64,000 nucleotides of DNA from Methylocystis echinoides (GCF_040687965.1 NZ_CP156084.1:2170501-2234500), one strand, 5' to 3'. Positions 24,227 to 34,398 are shown, numbered from the stretch's first letter. The notes: a model not told the origin generated them from the sequence alone. Program-made: numbers and translations.

Positions 24227-24610
24227 ATGATGCGGCGGAAAGCGATGCGGCAGACGGCCTCGACAGAGGCGATCGTCAATGGGCTCGGCTGGTTTTCGCT
24301 CGGCCTCGGACTTCTCGAATTCTTCGCCCCGAAAAGCGTGGGCAGGCCGCTGGGCATGGAGCGGCAATCCACTCTGCTGCAGACGTACGGCCTCAGGGAA
24401 ATGATCGCCGGCCTTGGCGTTCTCCTGTCGCGCCGGCCGGCGGCGTGGCTCTGGGCGCGCGCCTTCGGCGACGTCGTCGACATGGCGACCGTCGCGCCAA
24501 AACTAGGCAGTCGCGACGCGAGCGTGCGGAAGGCGAATGGCTTAGCGGCGCTGGCGATCGGCCTCGTCGCGGCGCTCGACGTCTATTACGCCATGAAGAC
24601 GGCGCGCTGA
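24227..24610 (+). CDS. Small hydrophobic membrane protein, function unknown
   Basis: This 127-residue protein has hydrophobic segments around residues 18-35, 60-85 and 103-120 (GLGWFSLGLGLLEFF; MIAGLGVLLSRRPAAWLW; LAALAIGLVAALDVYYAM). It resembles small proteins encoded beside cyclase/dehydrase (SRPBCC) genes, but no such partner is here. GGAAGGAA precedes the ATG pair at 24227/24230, which settles the start. It is transcribed divergently from the xoxF-like gene across a 195-nt spacer. Confidence 0.65.
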   Translation: MMRRKAMRQTASTEAIVNGLGWFSLGLGLLEFFAPKSVGRPLGMERQSTLLQTYGLREMIAGLGVLLSRRPAAWLWARAFGDVVDMATVAPKLGSRDASVRKANGLAALAIGLVAALDVYYAMKTAR

Positions 24611-24942
24611 ACGGACGACGTCGGCGCTCTTGCAAACATTGGCCCGGACGTGTCCGGGCTCTCCGACATGGCGGAAAAACTCCAGAAATATTTTGAGCAA
24701 AGTTTGAGAAACGAGGGAAACCACCCGGGACGAATTTGACTCCAAGACGATGATCCCCGTTTTCCTTATCCTTTCACGCCGTTAAACCGTCGCCGCGCCG
24801 TCATACTCCGGAAATACGCCGGCTGGGCGATCAGGCTACCGTCGCCGAAGTGCAGGAATGGCGACGCGCGAGTTGACCTCGGCCGTAAAAAGAAGCCTAT
24901 GCTCGACCGGCTCTCGCACATTGTGGAACGCGCAGCCCCTTC
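24611..24942. other. Intergenic region with one compact palindrome
   Basis: In this 332-nt gap I see an 8-bp-arm palindrome (gcccggac-gt-gtccgggc, about 24651-24668), possibly a weak terminator for the upstream gene. There is no T-run and no coding frame that convinces. The right end should hold the promoter for the efflux operon; no clear -35/-10 pair stands out. Confidence 0.4.
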
Positions 24943-26118
24943 ATGTCGCTCGCTGTAATCCTTCGCCAGCTGCCGCCCTACCAACGTGTCTTGGCGGGAG
25001 CCATCGCCGCCGGGGTTCTGGCCGGCGCGCTCTGGATTACTCGATCCGGAGGCGGCGGGAACGCCACCGCCCCTCATCAAGCCGGCGGAATGGGCGAGCG
25101 GGCCCAGATCATTCGAAGCCAAGGCAAAATCTTTATTCCGGAGGGCTCGCCCTATCGGGCGCGCGTCGCCGTTGCGCCGGCGCAGCAAAAAAGCATTAGC
25201 CGCAGCAAATTGGTCACGGGGACCGTCGAGGCCGATCCGACCCGCACGGTGAAGATCTTGGCCCCGGTGGCCGGTCGCGTCGCGGGTCTCGACGTCTCGC
25301 TCGGCGACACCGTGAAAAAAGGGCAGCGCCTCGCCACGATCGACTCTGGCGACCTCGCCCAGGCTGTCGCGGACGCCGAGAAGGCCCGCGCCACCGTCAA
25401 GCTCACAAAGAGCGCCCTGGAGCGCGCGGTCGGCCTCAATAAGGCCGGCGGCCTGGCGCTCAAAGAGCTGGAACAGGCGCAGAACGACTACCATCAGGCG
25501 ACGTCCGAACTGAAGCGCGCGGAGGCGCGTCTAGAAGTGATCGGCGACAGCGGGACGGTCTCCGGCCAGCGGCAGATCGTCCTGACCTCGCCGATCGACG
25601 GGACCATCACCTCGCTCGATACCGCGCCCGGCGATTTCATCGATAACGCCACCGAGTCGATGATGACCATCTCCAATCTGGAGAAAGTTTGGGTGACCGC
25701 CAGCGTTCAGGAGAAGGACCTCGCCTTCGTCCAGAAGGACGAACGCGTCGAGGTGTCGCTGCTCGCCTATCCCGGCGAGGTGTTCACCGGTCGCGTGCAA
25801 GTCATCAGCCAATTGCTGGAGGCCGATACGCGGCGCAACAAGGTGCGCATCTCCTTCGACAATCCCTATGGCTTGTTCAAGCTGAACATGTTCGCCACGG
25901 TGCGTTTCTACGCGCCCGCCGCCCAGAGCGTCGTCGTCCCGCGTTCCGCGCTCTTCATCGTCAACGACACGACGAGCGTCTTCATCGAAGTCGCGCCTTG
26001 GACCTTTCAGCGGCGGCCGGTGGTAATCGAGAGCGATTACGAAGGGTCGACCATCGTCCGGGGACTCGAGCCGGGTCAGCGCATCGTCGTGCGCGGCGGA
26101 GTTCTGCTCAATGATTGA
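24943..26118 (+). CDS. RND efflux periplasmic adaptor (CzcB/CusB-like)
   Basis: This 391-residue membrane-fusion protein has an N-terminal membrane anchor (residues 14-35) and split lipoyl halves (VKILAPVAGRVAGLDVSLGDTVKKGQ; LTSPIDGTITSLDTAPGD). A coiled-coil hairpin lies between them (residues 140-200), followed by beta-barrel and membrane-proximal domains. It links the inner-membrane pump and outer-membrane channel encoded next. The 8-nt overlap with the pump gene shows one operon. No metal-binding N-terminal extension of the CusB Met type is visible. Confidence 0.9.
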   Translation: MSLAVILRQLPPYQRVLAGAIAAGVLAGALWITRSGGGGNATAPHQAGGMGERAQIIRSQGKIFIPEGSPYRARVAVAPAQQKSISRSKLVTGTVEADPTRTVKILAPVAGRVAGLDVSLGDTVKKGQRLATIDSGDLAQAVADAEKARATVKLTKSALERAVGLNKAGGLALKELEQAQNDYHQATSELKRAEARLEVIGDSGTVSGQRQIVLTSPIDGTITSLDTAPGDFIDNATESMMTISNLEKVWVTASVQEKDLAFVQKDERVEVSLLAYPGEVFTGRVQVISQLLEADTRRNKVRISFDNPYGLFKLNMFATVRFYAPAAQSVVVPRSALFIVNDTTSVFIEVAPWTFQRRPVVIESDYEGSTIVRGLEPGQRIVVRGGVLLND

Positions 26119-29100
26119 GCGCGCCGTCGAATTCTGTCTGCAGAGACGCCTCGTCGTCATTCTGGCGACGATCCTCGTCTTCATCTACGGCCTCTACGCC
26201 TGGACGCAGCTCAAGCTCGAAGCCTATCCCGACGTGGGCGACGTGACGGTGATCGTCACGACCCAGGCCAGGGGTCTCGCCGCGGAAGAGATCGAGCAAC
26301 AGATCACCGTGCCGCTCGAGCGTGCGCTCGCGAGCACGCCCGGCCTCGTGACGATGCGCTCGACCAGCACTTTCGCGCTTTCGCTCATCACGCTGGTGTT
26401 CAAGGACGGCGTCGAAGATTACTGGGCGCGCCAGCGCGTTCTCGAGCGCGTCAGCCAGGCGCCGCTGCCGTCGAGTTTCCAGCCGACGCTCGGCCCATTG
26501 ACAAGTCCGGTAGGAGAGATTCTCCGATATTCAGTCGAATCCGACGAGAAGAGCTTGGACGAACTGTCCGAGATTCAGCGCTGGATCGTCGTGCCCGCGC
26601 TCAATCAGGTTCCCGGCGTCGCAAGCGTCGCGAACTTCGGCGGCCTCACCCGGCAGTTCCAGCTCGAGGTCGATCCTTTGGCGCTTCAGCGCTATGGCCT
26701 GGGGCTCTCCGACATCTCCAACGCCATCACCAGCAACAGCGCGAGCTCCGGCGGCAGCCGCATCACGCGCGGCGAGCAGTCCTATGTGATCCGCAGCATC
26801 GGGCTTGTGCGCGATCTCGAGGACCTCGGCAATATCGTCGTCACCGAGCACAAGGGCACGCCGGTTCTCACCCGCGACCTCGGGACGCCGCGCATGAGCA
26901 GCCAGGAACGGGAAGGCGTTCTCGGCAAGGACCACAATTCGGACGCTATCCAGGGCACGGTCCAGATGCTCAAGGGCGAAAACGCCCAGCAGGTCCTTAA
27001 AGCGGTGCATGAGCGGCTGGAGCAGCTGCAGGCCGAGCTGGCGCCGCAAGGCGTGCGCATCGTCCCCTATCTCGACCGCAACGAGCTTGTCGACGCGACC
27101 GTCGAAAAGGTCGGCCATACGGTAGGGGAGGGCGTCGCGCTCGTCTTCATCGTGCTGATGCTCTTCCTCGGCAGCGCGCGCAGCGCGCTCGTCGTGGCGG
27201 TGACGATCCCGATCGCGCTGAGCGTCACCTTCATTTTGATGAACCTGACCAGGCTGCCGGCCAATCTGCTCTCGCTCGGCTCGATCGACTTCGGCGTCAT
27301 CGTCGACGGCGCCATCGTCGTCACCGAGGCGATCCTGCGCGTGCGCGAACTCAATCCAACGCGCCCCTTGGAGACGGACGCGGTTCAATTCGTCGTCCGG
27401 CAGGTCGTCAATCCGATTTTCTTCGCCACTGTCATCATCATTACGGCCTATCTGCCGCTTTTGGGCCTCGAGCGCGTGGAGGCGAAGCTCTTCTCGCCGG
27501 TGGCCTATACAATCTCCTACGCTCTGTTCGGCGCGTTGCTGTGCTCGCTCTTTGTCGTGCCTGGCCTCGCCTATATCGCCTTCCACAAGCCGTCGCAGGT
27601 CTTCCACAATGTCATTTTGGAGCGGCTGCAGCAAAAATACGCCGAGCTGCTCGCCGCCTGCGTCGACAAGCCGAAAATCGTTTACGGGGCCGCCGGCGCC
27701 GCCTTGTTCGGCGTGATCGTCGCGGGCGCGACGATCGGGCGGGAGTTTCTGCCCAGCCTCGACGAAGGCTCGCTTTGGCTTCAGGTGCAGTTGCCGAGCG
27801 GCATTTCAGTGGGCAAGGCGCAGGAAATGGCGCGCGACCTCAGAAACGCCGTCCTCGAATTCCCGGAAGTCTCGTTCATCGTCACGCAGATCGGGCGCAA
27901 TGACGACCGCACCGATCCCTGGACCACGAGCCATATCGAGGCGCCTGTCGGCCTCAAGCCCTATGGCGAATGGCCCTCGGGGGAGACCAAGGCGGAGTTC
28001 GTCCGCCGTCTGAATGAGCGGTTGACGCAATTGCCTGGAATCGACGCCGGCGTCAGCCAGCCGATCATCGATAATGTGAATGAACTCGTGAGCGGCGCGC
28101 ACAGCGCCCTGGTCGTCAAGGTCTTCGGAGAAGATCTGCGGGAGATGCGACGCATCGCCAGCGACATCGTCTCGACGCTGAAAGAGACGCCCGGCACGAC
28201 CCAGGCCTCAATCGTCCAGGAACCGCCAATTCCGCAGATCGCCTTCCACGTCGATCGCACCACTGCGGCCCGCTATGGCATCAATGTCGCGGATGTCGCC
28301 AATCTCATTCAGACTGGCGTCGGCGGAAGCCCGATCGGCCAGATCTATGTGAACGACCGAAGCTACGATGTGACCGTGCGGTTTCCGCCGGAGGCGCGCA
28401 ACAGCCCCGAGGCGCTCGGCAATCTTCTCGTCAACACGACTTCCGGAGCCCAGATTGCGCTTTCGCAGATCGCCAAGATTTCCCTGCAGAACGGCGAGAG
28501 CGCCATTTCTCATGAGAAGACCAAGCGCGCCCTGACCGTTCGCGTCGATTACGACAATCGAGACCTCTCATCCTATCTGTCGGACGCGCAGGCGCGCATC
28601 GCCAAAAACGTGTCGTTCGATCCCGCGCTCTACAAACTGGTCTGGGGCGGCAAGTTCGAGAACCAGCAGCGGGCCCAGGCGCGGCTGCGGATCATCGTGA
28701 GCGCGGTTCTGGCGCTGATGCTGATGATCCTTTACATCGGCTTCGGCAAGTTGCGCCATGCGTTGCTCATCCTCGCAGTCGTGCCGCTCGCGACGCTCGG
28801 CGGCCTTGTCTCGCTGCACATCCGGACCGACAGCCTCAATGTCGCGACGGGCGTCGGCTTCCTTGCGCTTTTCGGCGTGGCCGTTCAGAACGGCATCATC
28901 ATGGTCGCCAATCTCAATCGCACGAGCGCCGTTCGCATCGCCTCGGCGCGGGCGCGCTGGGTGGCCACAGAGGTCGGCCCGGACGCCATGCGGCGCGATG
29001 TCCTCGCGGCGATCAGAGCCGGCGTGATGGAAGGGGCGGCGGAACGGTTCCGGCCCGTGCTGATGACCTCTACAGTAGCCACCGTCGGCATGTTGCCGGC

Positions 29101-29284
29101 TGCGATGGCGACAGGCGTCGGCAGCGACGTTCAACGCAGTCTGGCGACCGTTATCGTCGGCGGCCTCATCGTCGCGACGCTGCTGACGCTTTTCATTCTG
29201 CCGAGCTTCTATTTCGTGATCGAGTGCTTCGTCCGGACGCGCGACGAAAAGCTCGTCGTGCGGGAAGGGACGTCGGCGCGATGA
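26111..29284 (+). CDS. Heavy-metal RND efflux pump (CzcA/CusA family)
   Basis: This 1057-residue proton-driven inner-membrane transporter has twelve helices and two large periplasmic loops. The heavy-metal-efflux signature and proton-relay residues are in IDFGVIVDGAIVVTEAIL (Asp393, Asp399, Glu406). The C-terminal repeat motif GVAVQNGIIMVANLNR is also present. The metal (Co/Zn/Cd/Ni against Cu/Ag) cannot be decided by eye. The insert NRTSAVRIASARARWVATEVGP before the last helices is longer than usual. It overlaps the adaptor gene (8 nt) and the outer-membrane factor gene (ATGA). Confidence 0.93.
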   Translation: MIERAVEFCLQRRLVVILATILVFIYGLYAWTQLKLEAYPDVGDVTVIVTTQARGLAAEEIEQQITVPLERALASTPGLVTMRSTSTFALSLITLVFKDGVEDYWARQRVLERVSQAPLPSSFQPTLGPLTSPVGEILRYSVESDEKSLDELSEIQRWIVVPALNQVPGVASVANFGGLTRQFQLEVDPLALQRYGLGLSDISNAITSNSASSGGSRITRGEQSYVIRSIGLVRDLEDLGNIVVTEHKGTPVLTRDLGTPRMSSQEREGVLGKDHNSDAIQGTVQMLKGENAQQVLKAVHERLEQLQAELAPQGVRIVPYLDRNELVDATVEKVGHTVGEGVALVFIVLMLFLGSARSALVVAVTIPIALSVTFILMNLTRLPANLLSLGSIDFGVIVDGAIVVTEAILRVRELNPTRPLETDAVQFVVRQVVNPIFFATVIIITAYLPLLGLERVEAKLFSPVAYTISYALFGALLCSLFVVPGLAYIAFHKPSQVFHNVILERLQQKYAELLAACVDKPKIVYGAAGAALFGVIVAGATIGREFLPSLDEGSLWLQVQLPSGISVGKAQEMARDLRNAVLEFPEVSFIVTQIGRNDDRTDPWTTSHIEAPVGLKPYGEWPSGETKAEFVRRLNERLTQLPGIDAGVSQPIIDNVNELVSGAHSALVVKVFGEDLREMRRIASDIVSTLKETPGTTQASIVQEPPIPQIAFHVDRTTAARYGINVADVANLIQTGVGGSPIGQIYVNDRSYDVTVRFPPEARNSPEALGNLLVNTTSGAQIALSQIAKISLQNGESAISHEKTKRALTVRVDYDNRDLSSYLSDAQARIAKNVSFDPALYKLVWGGKFENQQRAQARLRIIVSAVLALMLMILYIGFGKLRHALLILAVVPLATLGGLVSLHIRTDSLNVATGVGFLALFGVAVQNGIIMVANLNRTSAVRIASARARWVATEVGPDAMRRDVLAAIRAGVMEGAAERFRPVLMTSTVATVGMLPAAMATGVGSDVQRSLATVIVGGLIVATLLTLFILPSFYFVIECFVRTRDEKLVVREGTSAR

Positions 29285-30852
29285 GGCGAGGGCCGGTCGA
29301 AAGGCTTTGGTTGTCGATGCGCGGCGCGGCGCTCGCAAGCGCCATCGCGCTTGGCGCTGGATCTCTTTCCGCCTGCTTTCCTGTCGGCCCCGACTTCGCC
29401 TCGCCGACGTCGCCCGAGGCGCGCCATCTCACGCCGGAACGCCCGGCTTCCCCTGGCGACGGGCAGCGCTTTGCGGAAGGCAAGGACATTCCGGCCGAGT
29501 GGTGGCGGCTGTTCAAATCCCCGGCGCTCGACGCGCTGGTGCGCGAGGCGCTGCAAAACAATCCGAGCCTGCAATCCGCCGAGGCCGCCGTCCGCGTCGC
29601 TTATTTCACGGCTGAGGCGCAAAAAGGCGGCTTCTTCCCTCAGCTTCTCTTCAACTCCAACGACAGCACCAATCTTCAGTCCAACAACAGGTCGCTTTCG
29701 AGCATCAATCAGGTCATTTTCAATCAGCTCTATCCGTCCCCCGCCAATGTTCTTTACAACGCGCCCTCGGTGAACACCCAGAACCCGCCGACCGCCAATT
29801 ATGCGCTGCTGCTCAAGCAATTCACCGTGAGCTACACCCCCGATATCTGGGGCCAGAATCTGCGTGCGGTGGAATCGCTCGTTGCGCAGACCGAGGAGCA
29901 GCGCTGGCAGGTCGAGGCGGCGCAGCTTGCCCTGACCAGCAATGTCGTCGTCGCCGCGATCCAGGAGGCCTCGATCCGCGGGCAGATCGAGGCGACGAAG
30001 AACATCCTCACGATTCTTCGCGAGTCGCTCGACATCCTCAACCGGCAATATTCTTTCGGATCCATCGCCAAGGCCGACGTCATCGCCCAGGAAGCCGCGC
30101 TGGCCCAGGCCGAGCAGACGCTCCCGCCGCTTGAGAAACAGCTCGCGCTCCAGCGCAATCTTCTTACCGCGCTCGCGGGGCGCCTTTCCTTCGAGGGGCC
30201 GGGCGAGAGCTTCGAGCTGTCTCACTTCGCTCTGCCGGCGACCGTTCCGGTCAGCGTTCCCTCGCAGCTCGTGGCGCAGCGGCCGGACATCAGGGCGGCC
30301 GAGGCCAATCTCCATTCGGCCACTGCGGCGGTCGGCGTCGCGGTCGCCAACCGCCTGCCCAATCTCACGCTGTCCGGCAATCTTGGCGCGAGCGCGTTCA
30401 AGGTCGCCGAGCTCTTCACGCCTGGCACCGGCCTTTACATGGCGGCGGCGAACGTCACCCAGCCGATTTTCGACGGCATGACCCTTCTCAACAAGCAGAA
30501 AGCGGCCGAGGCGCAGCTTCAGCAGGCCGATGCGAGATACCGCGAAACCGTCATCAACGCCTTCCAGAACGTCACCGACGCGCTGCGCGCGCTGCAATCT
30601 GACGCCAAGGCCGTCACCACCGCCCGCAAGGCCGAGGACGCCGCCAAGCGTAACCTCGACATCGTGCGCATGCAGATGAAATACGGGCAGGTCTCGCAGA
30701 TTGCGGTCCTCTACGCGCAGCGCGCCTATCTGCTGGCGTCGCTGTCGCTGGTGCAAGCGGAGGCCACCCGGCTTTCGGACACGGCCGGGCTGTTCATGGC
30801 GCTGGGCGGCGGCTGGTGGAACCGGGAGCCAGAGGTCGCACGGGCTCACTAG
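29281..30852 (+). CDS. NodT-family outer-membrane efflux lipoprotein
   Basis: This 523-residue TolC-like channel has a lipoprotein signal with lipobox LSAC (residues 24-27, AGSLSACFPVGPDF) and two repeated outer-membrane-factor domains. Family motifs include ALLKQFTVSYTPDIWGQN, SLDILNRQYSFGSIAKADV and VAQRPDIRAAEANLHSA. The start is the ATG at 29281, overlapping the pump stop, in preference to a longer frame from 29224. It completes the tripartite efflux system. Confidence 0.92.
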   Translation: MRRGPVERLWLSMRGAALASAIALGAGSLSACFPVGPDFASPTSPEARHLTPERPASPGDGQRFAEGKDIPAEWWRLFKSPALDALVREALQNNPSLQSAEAAVRVAYFTAEAQKGGFFPQLLFNSNDSTNLQSNNRSLSSINQVIFNQLYPSPANVLYNAPSVNTQNPPTANYALLLKQFTVSYTPDIWGQNLRAVESLVAQTEEQRWQVEAAQLALTSNVVVAAIQEASIRGQIEATKNILTILRESLDILNRQYSFGSIAKADVIAQEAALAQAEQTLPPLEKQLALQRNLLTALAGRLSFEGPGESFELSHFALPATVPVSVPSQLVAQRPDIRAAEANLHSATAAVGVAVANRLPNLTLSGNLGASAFKVAELFTPGTGLYMAAANVTQPIFDGMTLLNKQKAAEAQLQQADARYRETVINAFQNVTDALRALQSDAKAVTTARKAEDAAKRNLDIVRMQMKYGQVSQIAVLYAQRAYLLASLSLVQAEATRLSDTAGLFMALGGGWWNREPEVARAH

Positions 30853-30958
30853 TTTCTGCTTTGTGTCTCGACCGTGGTCGCCCGCCACAATTTGGGGACA
30901 TGCGCCTGCAGAAAGGGGTATAGCGGGGCATAGCTCGTAGAATTGGCGCGACGATGAG

Positions 30959-31678
30959 ATGACCACCCGCACCTCCATTCTGCTCGTCGAGGACGACGCC
31001 GAAATCAACCAACTGATCACGCAGTATTTGGAAAAGCACGACATGGACGTCGTCGCCGTCTCCAACAGCGACGCCATGGATACGGCTCTTTCGAGCCGGG
31101 CTTTTGATCTCCTGCTGCTCGATCTTAACCTTCCAGGCGAGGATGGATTTTCAATCTGCCGGCGCGTCAGAGCCCAACAGACCCTTCCCATCATCATCGT
31201 CACCGCCAAGGGCGAAGACGTGGATAAAATCCTCGGACTCGAAATGGGGGCCGACGACTATGTCGTGAAGCCGTTCAACTCCCGAGAGCTGTTGGCCCGC
31301 ATCCGCGCCGTCTTGCGTCGCGCCGAGACGCGCAACCGCGTCGGCGCCGGTCTTCCGCGCCAAACCTATCATTTCGCAGGTTGGCGCATAGAGCTTCTCT
31401 CCCGCGAGGTCGTTTCGCCCAAGGGGATCAAAGTCGCGATGACGGGGGCGGAGTTCGATCTTCTCCATGCCCTGTGCGAGAACCCTAATCGCATTCTCAC
31501 CAGAGACCAGTTGATCAACCTCACACATGGACCAACGTCCGGTCCTTTCGAGCGAAGCGTGGACGTTCTGATCAGCCGGCTGCGACAAAAGCTCGAGAAG
31601 GACCCCAAAAATCCGGTGATCATTCTCACTGTGCGGTCGGAGGGCTACATGTTCGCGGCTTCGGTGACGCGCTCATGA
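30959..31678 (+). CDS. OmpR-family response regulator
   Basis: This 239-residue protein has a receiver (residues 6-118, phospho-Asp in LLLLDLNLPGEDG, conserved Lys in DDYVVKPFNSRE) and a winged-helix DNA-binding domain (MTGAEFDLLHALCENPNRIL; SVDVLISRLRQKLEKDP; VRSEGYMFAA). It overlaps the following kinase gene by ATGA. It sits 106 nt after the efflux operon, which it probably controls. Confidence 0.92.
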   Translation: MTTRTSILLVEDDAEINQLITQYLEKHDMDVVAVSNSDAMDTALSSRAFDLLLLDLNLPGEDGFSICRRVRAQQTLPIIIVTAKGEDVDKILGLEMGADDYVVKPFNSRELLARIRAVLRRAETRNRVGAGLPRQTYHFAGWRIELLSREVVSPKGIKVAMTGAEFDLLHALCENPNRILTRDQLINLTHGPTSGPFERSVDVLISRLRQKLEKDPKNPVIILTVRSEGYMFAASVTRS

Positions 31679-33057
31679 ATTTGCAAAGCATGGTTGCGCG
31701 TTTGGGTCCCGACCGGCTCGCCGGACAGATTACCTTGCTGATCCTCGGCGCGATCGTGACCTTTCAGACGATCGTGCTTGTCGCCTTTCACCTGCTCGAC
31801 GTCGAGGGACGTCGCCATATCGTCGATCAGACGGATTTCGTCGCCAGCATCATCCTCGCGGTCGACGCCGCCCCCCTCGACGCGCGGCGCCATCTCCTGG
31901 ACGAGTTCGCCCACGCTGTTCCTTTCGCCAATATTCACATTCGGCAGGAGCGTCCCGCCTCAGTGGACCTCGACGACCGGGAGCTCACGAACGAGAGTCG
32001 CGCCGTCAAATCGGACCTTTGGGCCGACGCTGAGGTTTTCGCCGCGTCAGCGCCAGAGGGCGGCGCGCCCGGCGTGCTGGCGGCCGCCTTGCGCAAGGGG
32101 GGTTACGCGCTCATTTCGATTTATCAGCATCGCAAGCCGCCGCGATCGGTGTGGCGATGGTTCTGGGAGCCGGAGCCTGGGACGCCTTTCTTCCTGACGC
32201 CTTGGGCGTTGTCGGCCATTCTGTTTTTCCTGTGCACCACGGTTCTCGTCGTGTGGGCGTCGGACGGAATCGTCGCGCCCCTCGTAAGACTCGCGCGGCA
32301 CGCGGAACAATTCCCGGATCGTGGCGAAAGCGATGATCTCTTCGCCGAGCGCGGCCCCATGGAAGTGCGGGAGCTGACGCGCGCCGTCAACAGAATGCAG
32401 GAACGCATCCGCTCCATGATCGCGGCGCGCAGCCGCGTCCTCGCCGCCGTCAGCCATGATCTCAAAACCATCATCACTCGGTTGAACTTGCGGACGGACC
32501 TCGTCTCCGAACCCGATCTGCGGGCGAGGATGATGCGCGACATTTCCTTGATGGACGCGATGCTTCGGAAAAACCTCGAGCATTTGCGCGCCGAAAGCGA
32601 CCGCGCAGACTATTCGCTCGTCGACATCGACAGCGTTCTCCAGACAGTCGCGGATCAGTTCGCCGACCTGGGCTACAGAGTGAATTATCGGGGCGGCGCC
32701 CATTATATGATTCTCGGCTCTCTAACCGAAATGCAGCGTGTTTTCACCAATCTGGTCGAAAACGCCATCCACCATGCCGGGGCCGTCGAGATCGACGTGC
32801 GCCCGATCGGCGAGGAAGGTCTGCAGATCGACGTGATGGATGACGGCCCCGGCATACCGGACAGTGATAAGGCGGCGATCTTCGAGCCCTTCGTTCGCGG
32901 CGAGCCGGGCAGGACAATCAGCAATCACACCGGCTTCGGGCTCGGCCTGTCGATCGTTCGCGCGCTCGTCGAGCATCACGGCGGCGGGGTCGAACTTCTC
33001 GATCGCGAACCGCACGGGCTCATCGTTCGCGTCGTGCTTCCCTTGCAAGACGGCTGA
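31675..33057 (+). CDS. Membrane sensor histidine kinase of the efflux locus
   Basis: This 460-residue EnvZ-type kinase has membrane helices near residues 20-40 and 175-195 flanking a periplasmic sensor, then HAMP (APLVRLARHAEQF...). The phospho-acceptor His lies in AAVSHDLKTIITRLNLRTDL, and the ATPase domain has its N-box (LVENAIHHAG) and G-boxes (DDGPGIPDS; GFGLGLSIVRAL). The usual Leu-Arg-Thr-Pro after the His is replaced by LKTIITRL, as in several alphaproteobacterial kinases. It is translationally coupled to the OmpR-type regulator. Confidence 0.92.
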   Translation: MNLQSMVARLGPDRLAGQITLLILGAIVTFQTIVLVAFHLLDVEGRRHIVDQTDFVASIILAVDAAPLDARRHLLDEFAHAVPFANIHIRQERPASVDLDDRELTNESRAVKSDLWADAEVFAASAPEGGAPGVLAAALRKGGYALISIYQHRKPPRSVWRWFWEPEPGTPFFLTPWALSAILFFLCTTVLVVWASDGIVAPLVRLARHAEQFPDRGESDDLFAERGPMEVRELTRAVNRMQERIRSMIAARSRVLAAVSHDLKTIITRLNLRTDLVSEPDLRARMMRDISLMDAMLRKNLEHLRAESDRADYSLVDIDSVLQTVADQFADLGYRVNYRGGAHYMILGSLTEMQRVFTNLVENAIHHAGAVEIDVRPIGEEGLQIDVMDDGPGIPDSDKAAIFEPFVRGEPGRTISNHTGFGLGLSIVRALVEHHGGGVELLDREPHGLIVRVVLPLQDG

Positions 33058-33072
33058 GCGCGCGGCTTCCTG

Positions 33073-33110
33073 CAAAAGAAAAGGCGCCAGCATGTCGCCA
33101 TGCTGACGCC
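33073..33110 (-). terminator. Intrinsic terminator of rpsD
   Basis: Arms 33083-33094 and 33099-33110 pair with one mismatch around a 4-nt loop. On the minus strand the stem is followed by TTTTCTTTTG. It lies 26 nt after the rpsD stop. It may also stop the convergent kinase transcript. Confidence 0.8.
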
Positions 33111-33136
33111 GACGTTCTGTGTGCGCTGATGGAGGA

Positions 33137-33754
33137 TCAGCGCGAATAGAATTCGATCACGAGGTTGGGCTCCATCTGGACCGGGTAGGGCACTTCCGTC
33201 GCATGGGGGACGCGGGAAAGCTTGGCGGTCATTTTGGAGTGGTCGACGTCGTAATATTCGGGCACGTCGCGCTCGGCGAGGCCGACCGATTCGAGCACAG
33301 TCACCGCCTGCTTCGAGGCTTCCTTCACTTCGATCACATCGCCGACCTTCACGAGGTAGGACGGGATGTTGACGCGGCGGCCGTTGACGCGGATGTGCCC
33401 GTGGTTGACGAACTGACGAGCCGCGAAGACGGTCGGCACGAATTTGGCGCGATAGACGATCGCGTCGAGGCGGCGCTCCAGGAGGCCGATCAGATTGTCG
33501 CCCGAGTCGCCCTTCATGCGGATCGCTTCGGCGTAATATTTGCGGAACTGCTTCTCGGAAATATTGCCGTAGTAGCCTTTCAGCTTCTGCTTCGCCTTCA
33601 GCTGCGTGCCGTAGTCGGAGAGCTTGCCCTTGCGGCGCTGGCCATGCTGGCCGGGGCCGTATTCACGGCGGTTCACCGGGCTCTTCGGGCGGCCCCAGAT
33701 GTTCTGCCCCAGGCGGCGGTCGAGCTTATATTTGGCTTCTGCGCGCTTCGTCAC
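33137..33754 (-). CDS. rpsD: 30S ribosomal protein S4
   Basis: This 205-residue protein begins [20 protein letters not shown], as in alphaproteobacterial S4. The S4 RNA-binding domain holds [14 protein letters not shown] and [20 protein letters not shown], and the C-terminus is EFYSR. The start is a GTG with a purine-rich leader. S4 nucleates 30S assembly. The gene stands alone here, as is usual in this class. Confidence 0.98.
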   Translation of the reverse strand: MTKRAEAKYKLDRRLGQNIWGRPKSPVNRREYGPGQHGQRRKGKLSDYGTQLKAKQKLKGYYGNISEKQFRKYYAEAIRMKGDSGDNLIGLLERRLDAIVYRAKFVPTVFAARQFVNHGHIRVNGRRVNIPSYLVKVGDVIEVKEASKQAVTVLESVGLAERDVPEYYDVDHSKMTAKLSRVPHATEVPYPVQMEPNLVIEFYSR

Positions 33755-34035
33755 TTTACTCTTGTCCTCTCATGGTCGCGTCCAGCGGCGAGAGGCGAAA
33801 AGACGAAAGCGCGCGGTCAGGGCCTTTGCCCTGGCGCCTCATCGAACCGCGTCTCCCGCTGGTCCCGGCTGCGCCGGGGTTGGGAACGCGCCCTCCTCTG
33901 CCGGATATCCGGCCGACAGGCGCTCGGTAGGAGCGCCACGGGTGCTCGCCCGGCGCGAATATTTCGCGTCAGGCTGACCGGGGAGCTAAACGAAGGCGCT
34001 CCCCGAGTCAAGCGATTCCCTGAAGATCCGCCGTC

Positions 34036-34398
34036 TTATGGCAGCCAATCGATCGGAAAGCCTTCGTCGTAGGGGACGATCATATCGGCGTTGTAAGGCG
34101 GACGCTGCGGCAGGGTCTCCTGCATGTACCAGCTGCGCTGCGCCGTCTGGACAGGATCCTTGTTGTAATAAGTCTGCTGCAGCATGTAGCGATTGGTGCT
34201 GCCGACCGGCACCTTCGTGCCCGGATCGAGCCAGCTGCGGCGCTCGACGTCGATCGTGCGCCCGTTCGAGGCGAGCAAAGCGTCGTTCGAAACCGAGTAG
34301 GCCGGCGGGCGATAGCGCGATTTGGCGAGCGCGTCTCCGCCCGCGGCCATTGCGACCAGGCAGGCGAGGCCCACCGAAAGCTTAAGTCCCTTGCGCAT
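34036..34398 (-). CDS. Hypothetical exported protein
   Basis: This 120-residue protein has a clear signal peptide (MRKGLKLSVGLACLVAMAAGGDALA-KS). The mature part is Tyr/Pro-rich and polar (SRYRPPAYSVSNDALLASNG; QQTYYNKDPVQTAQRSWYMQ), with no cysteine or membrane segment. AGAGG six nt before the ATG at 34398 decides the start against upstream in-frame ATGs. I do not recognise the family. Confidence 0.7.
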   Translation of the reverse strand: MRKGLKLSVGLACLVAMAAGGDALAKSRYRPPAYSVSNDALLASNGRTIDVERRSWLDPGTKVPVGSTNRYMLQQTYYNKDPVQTAQRSWYMQETLPQRPPYNADMIVPYDEGFPIDWLP

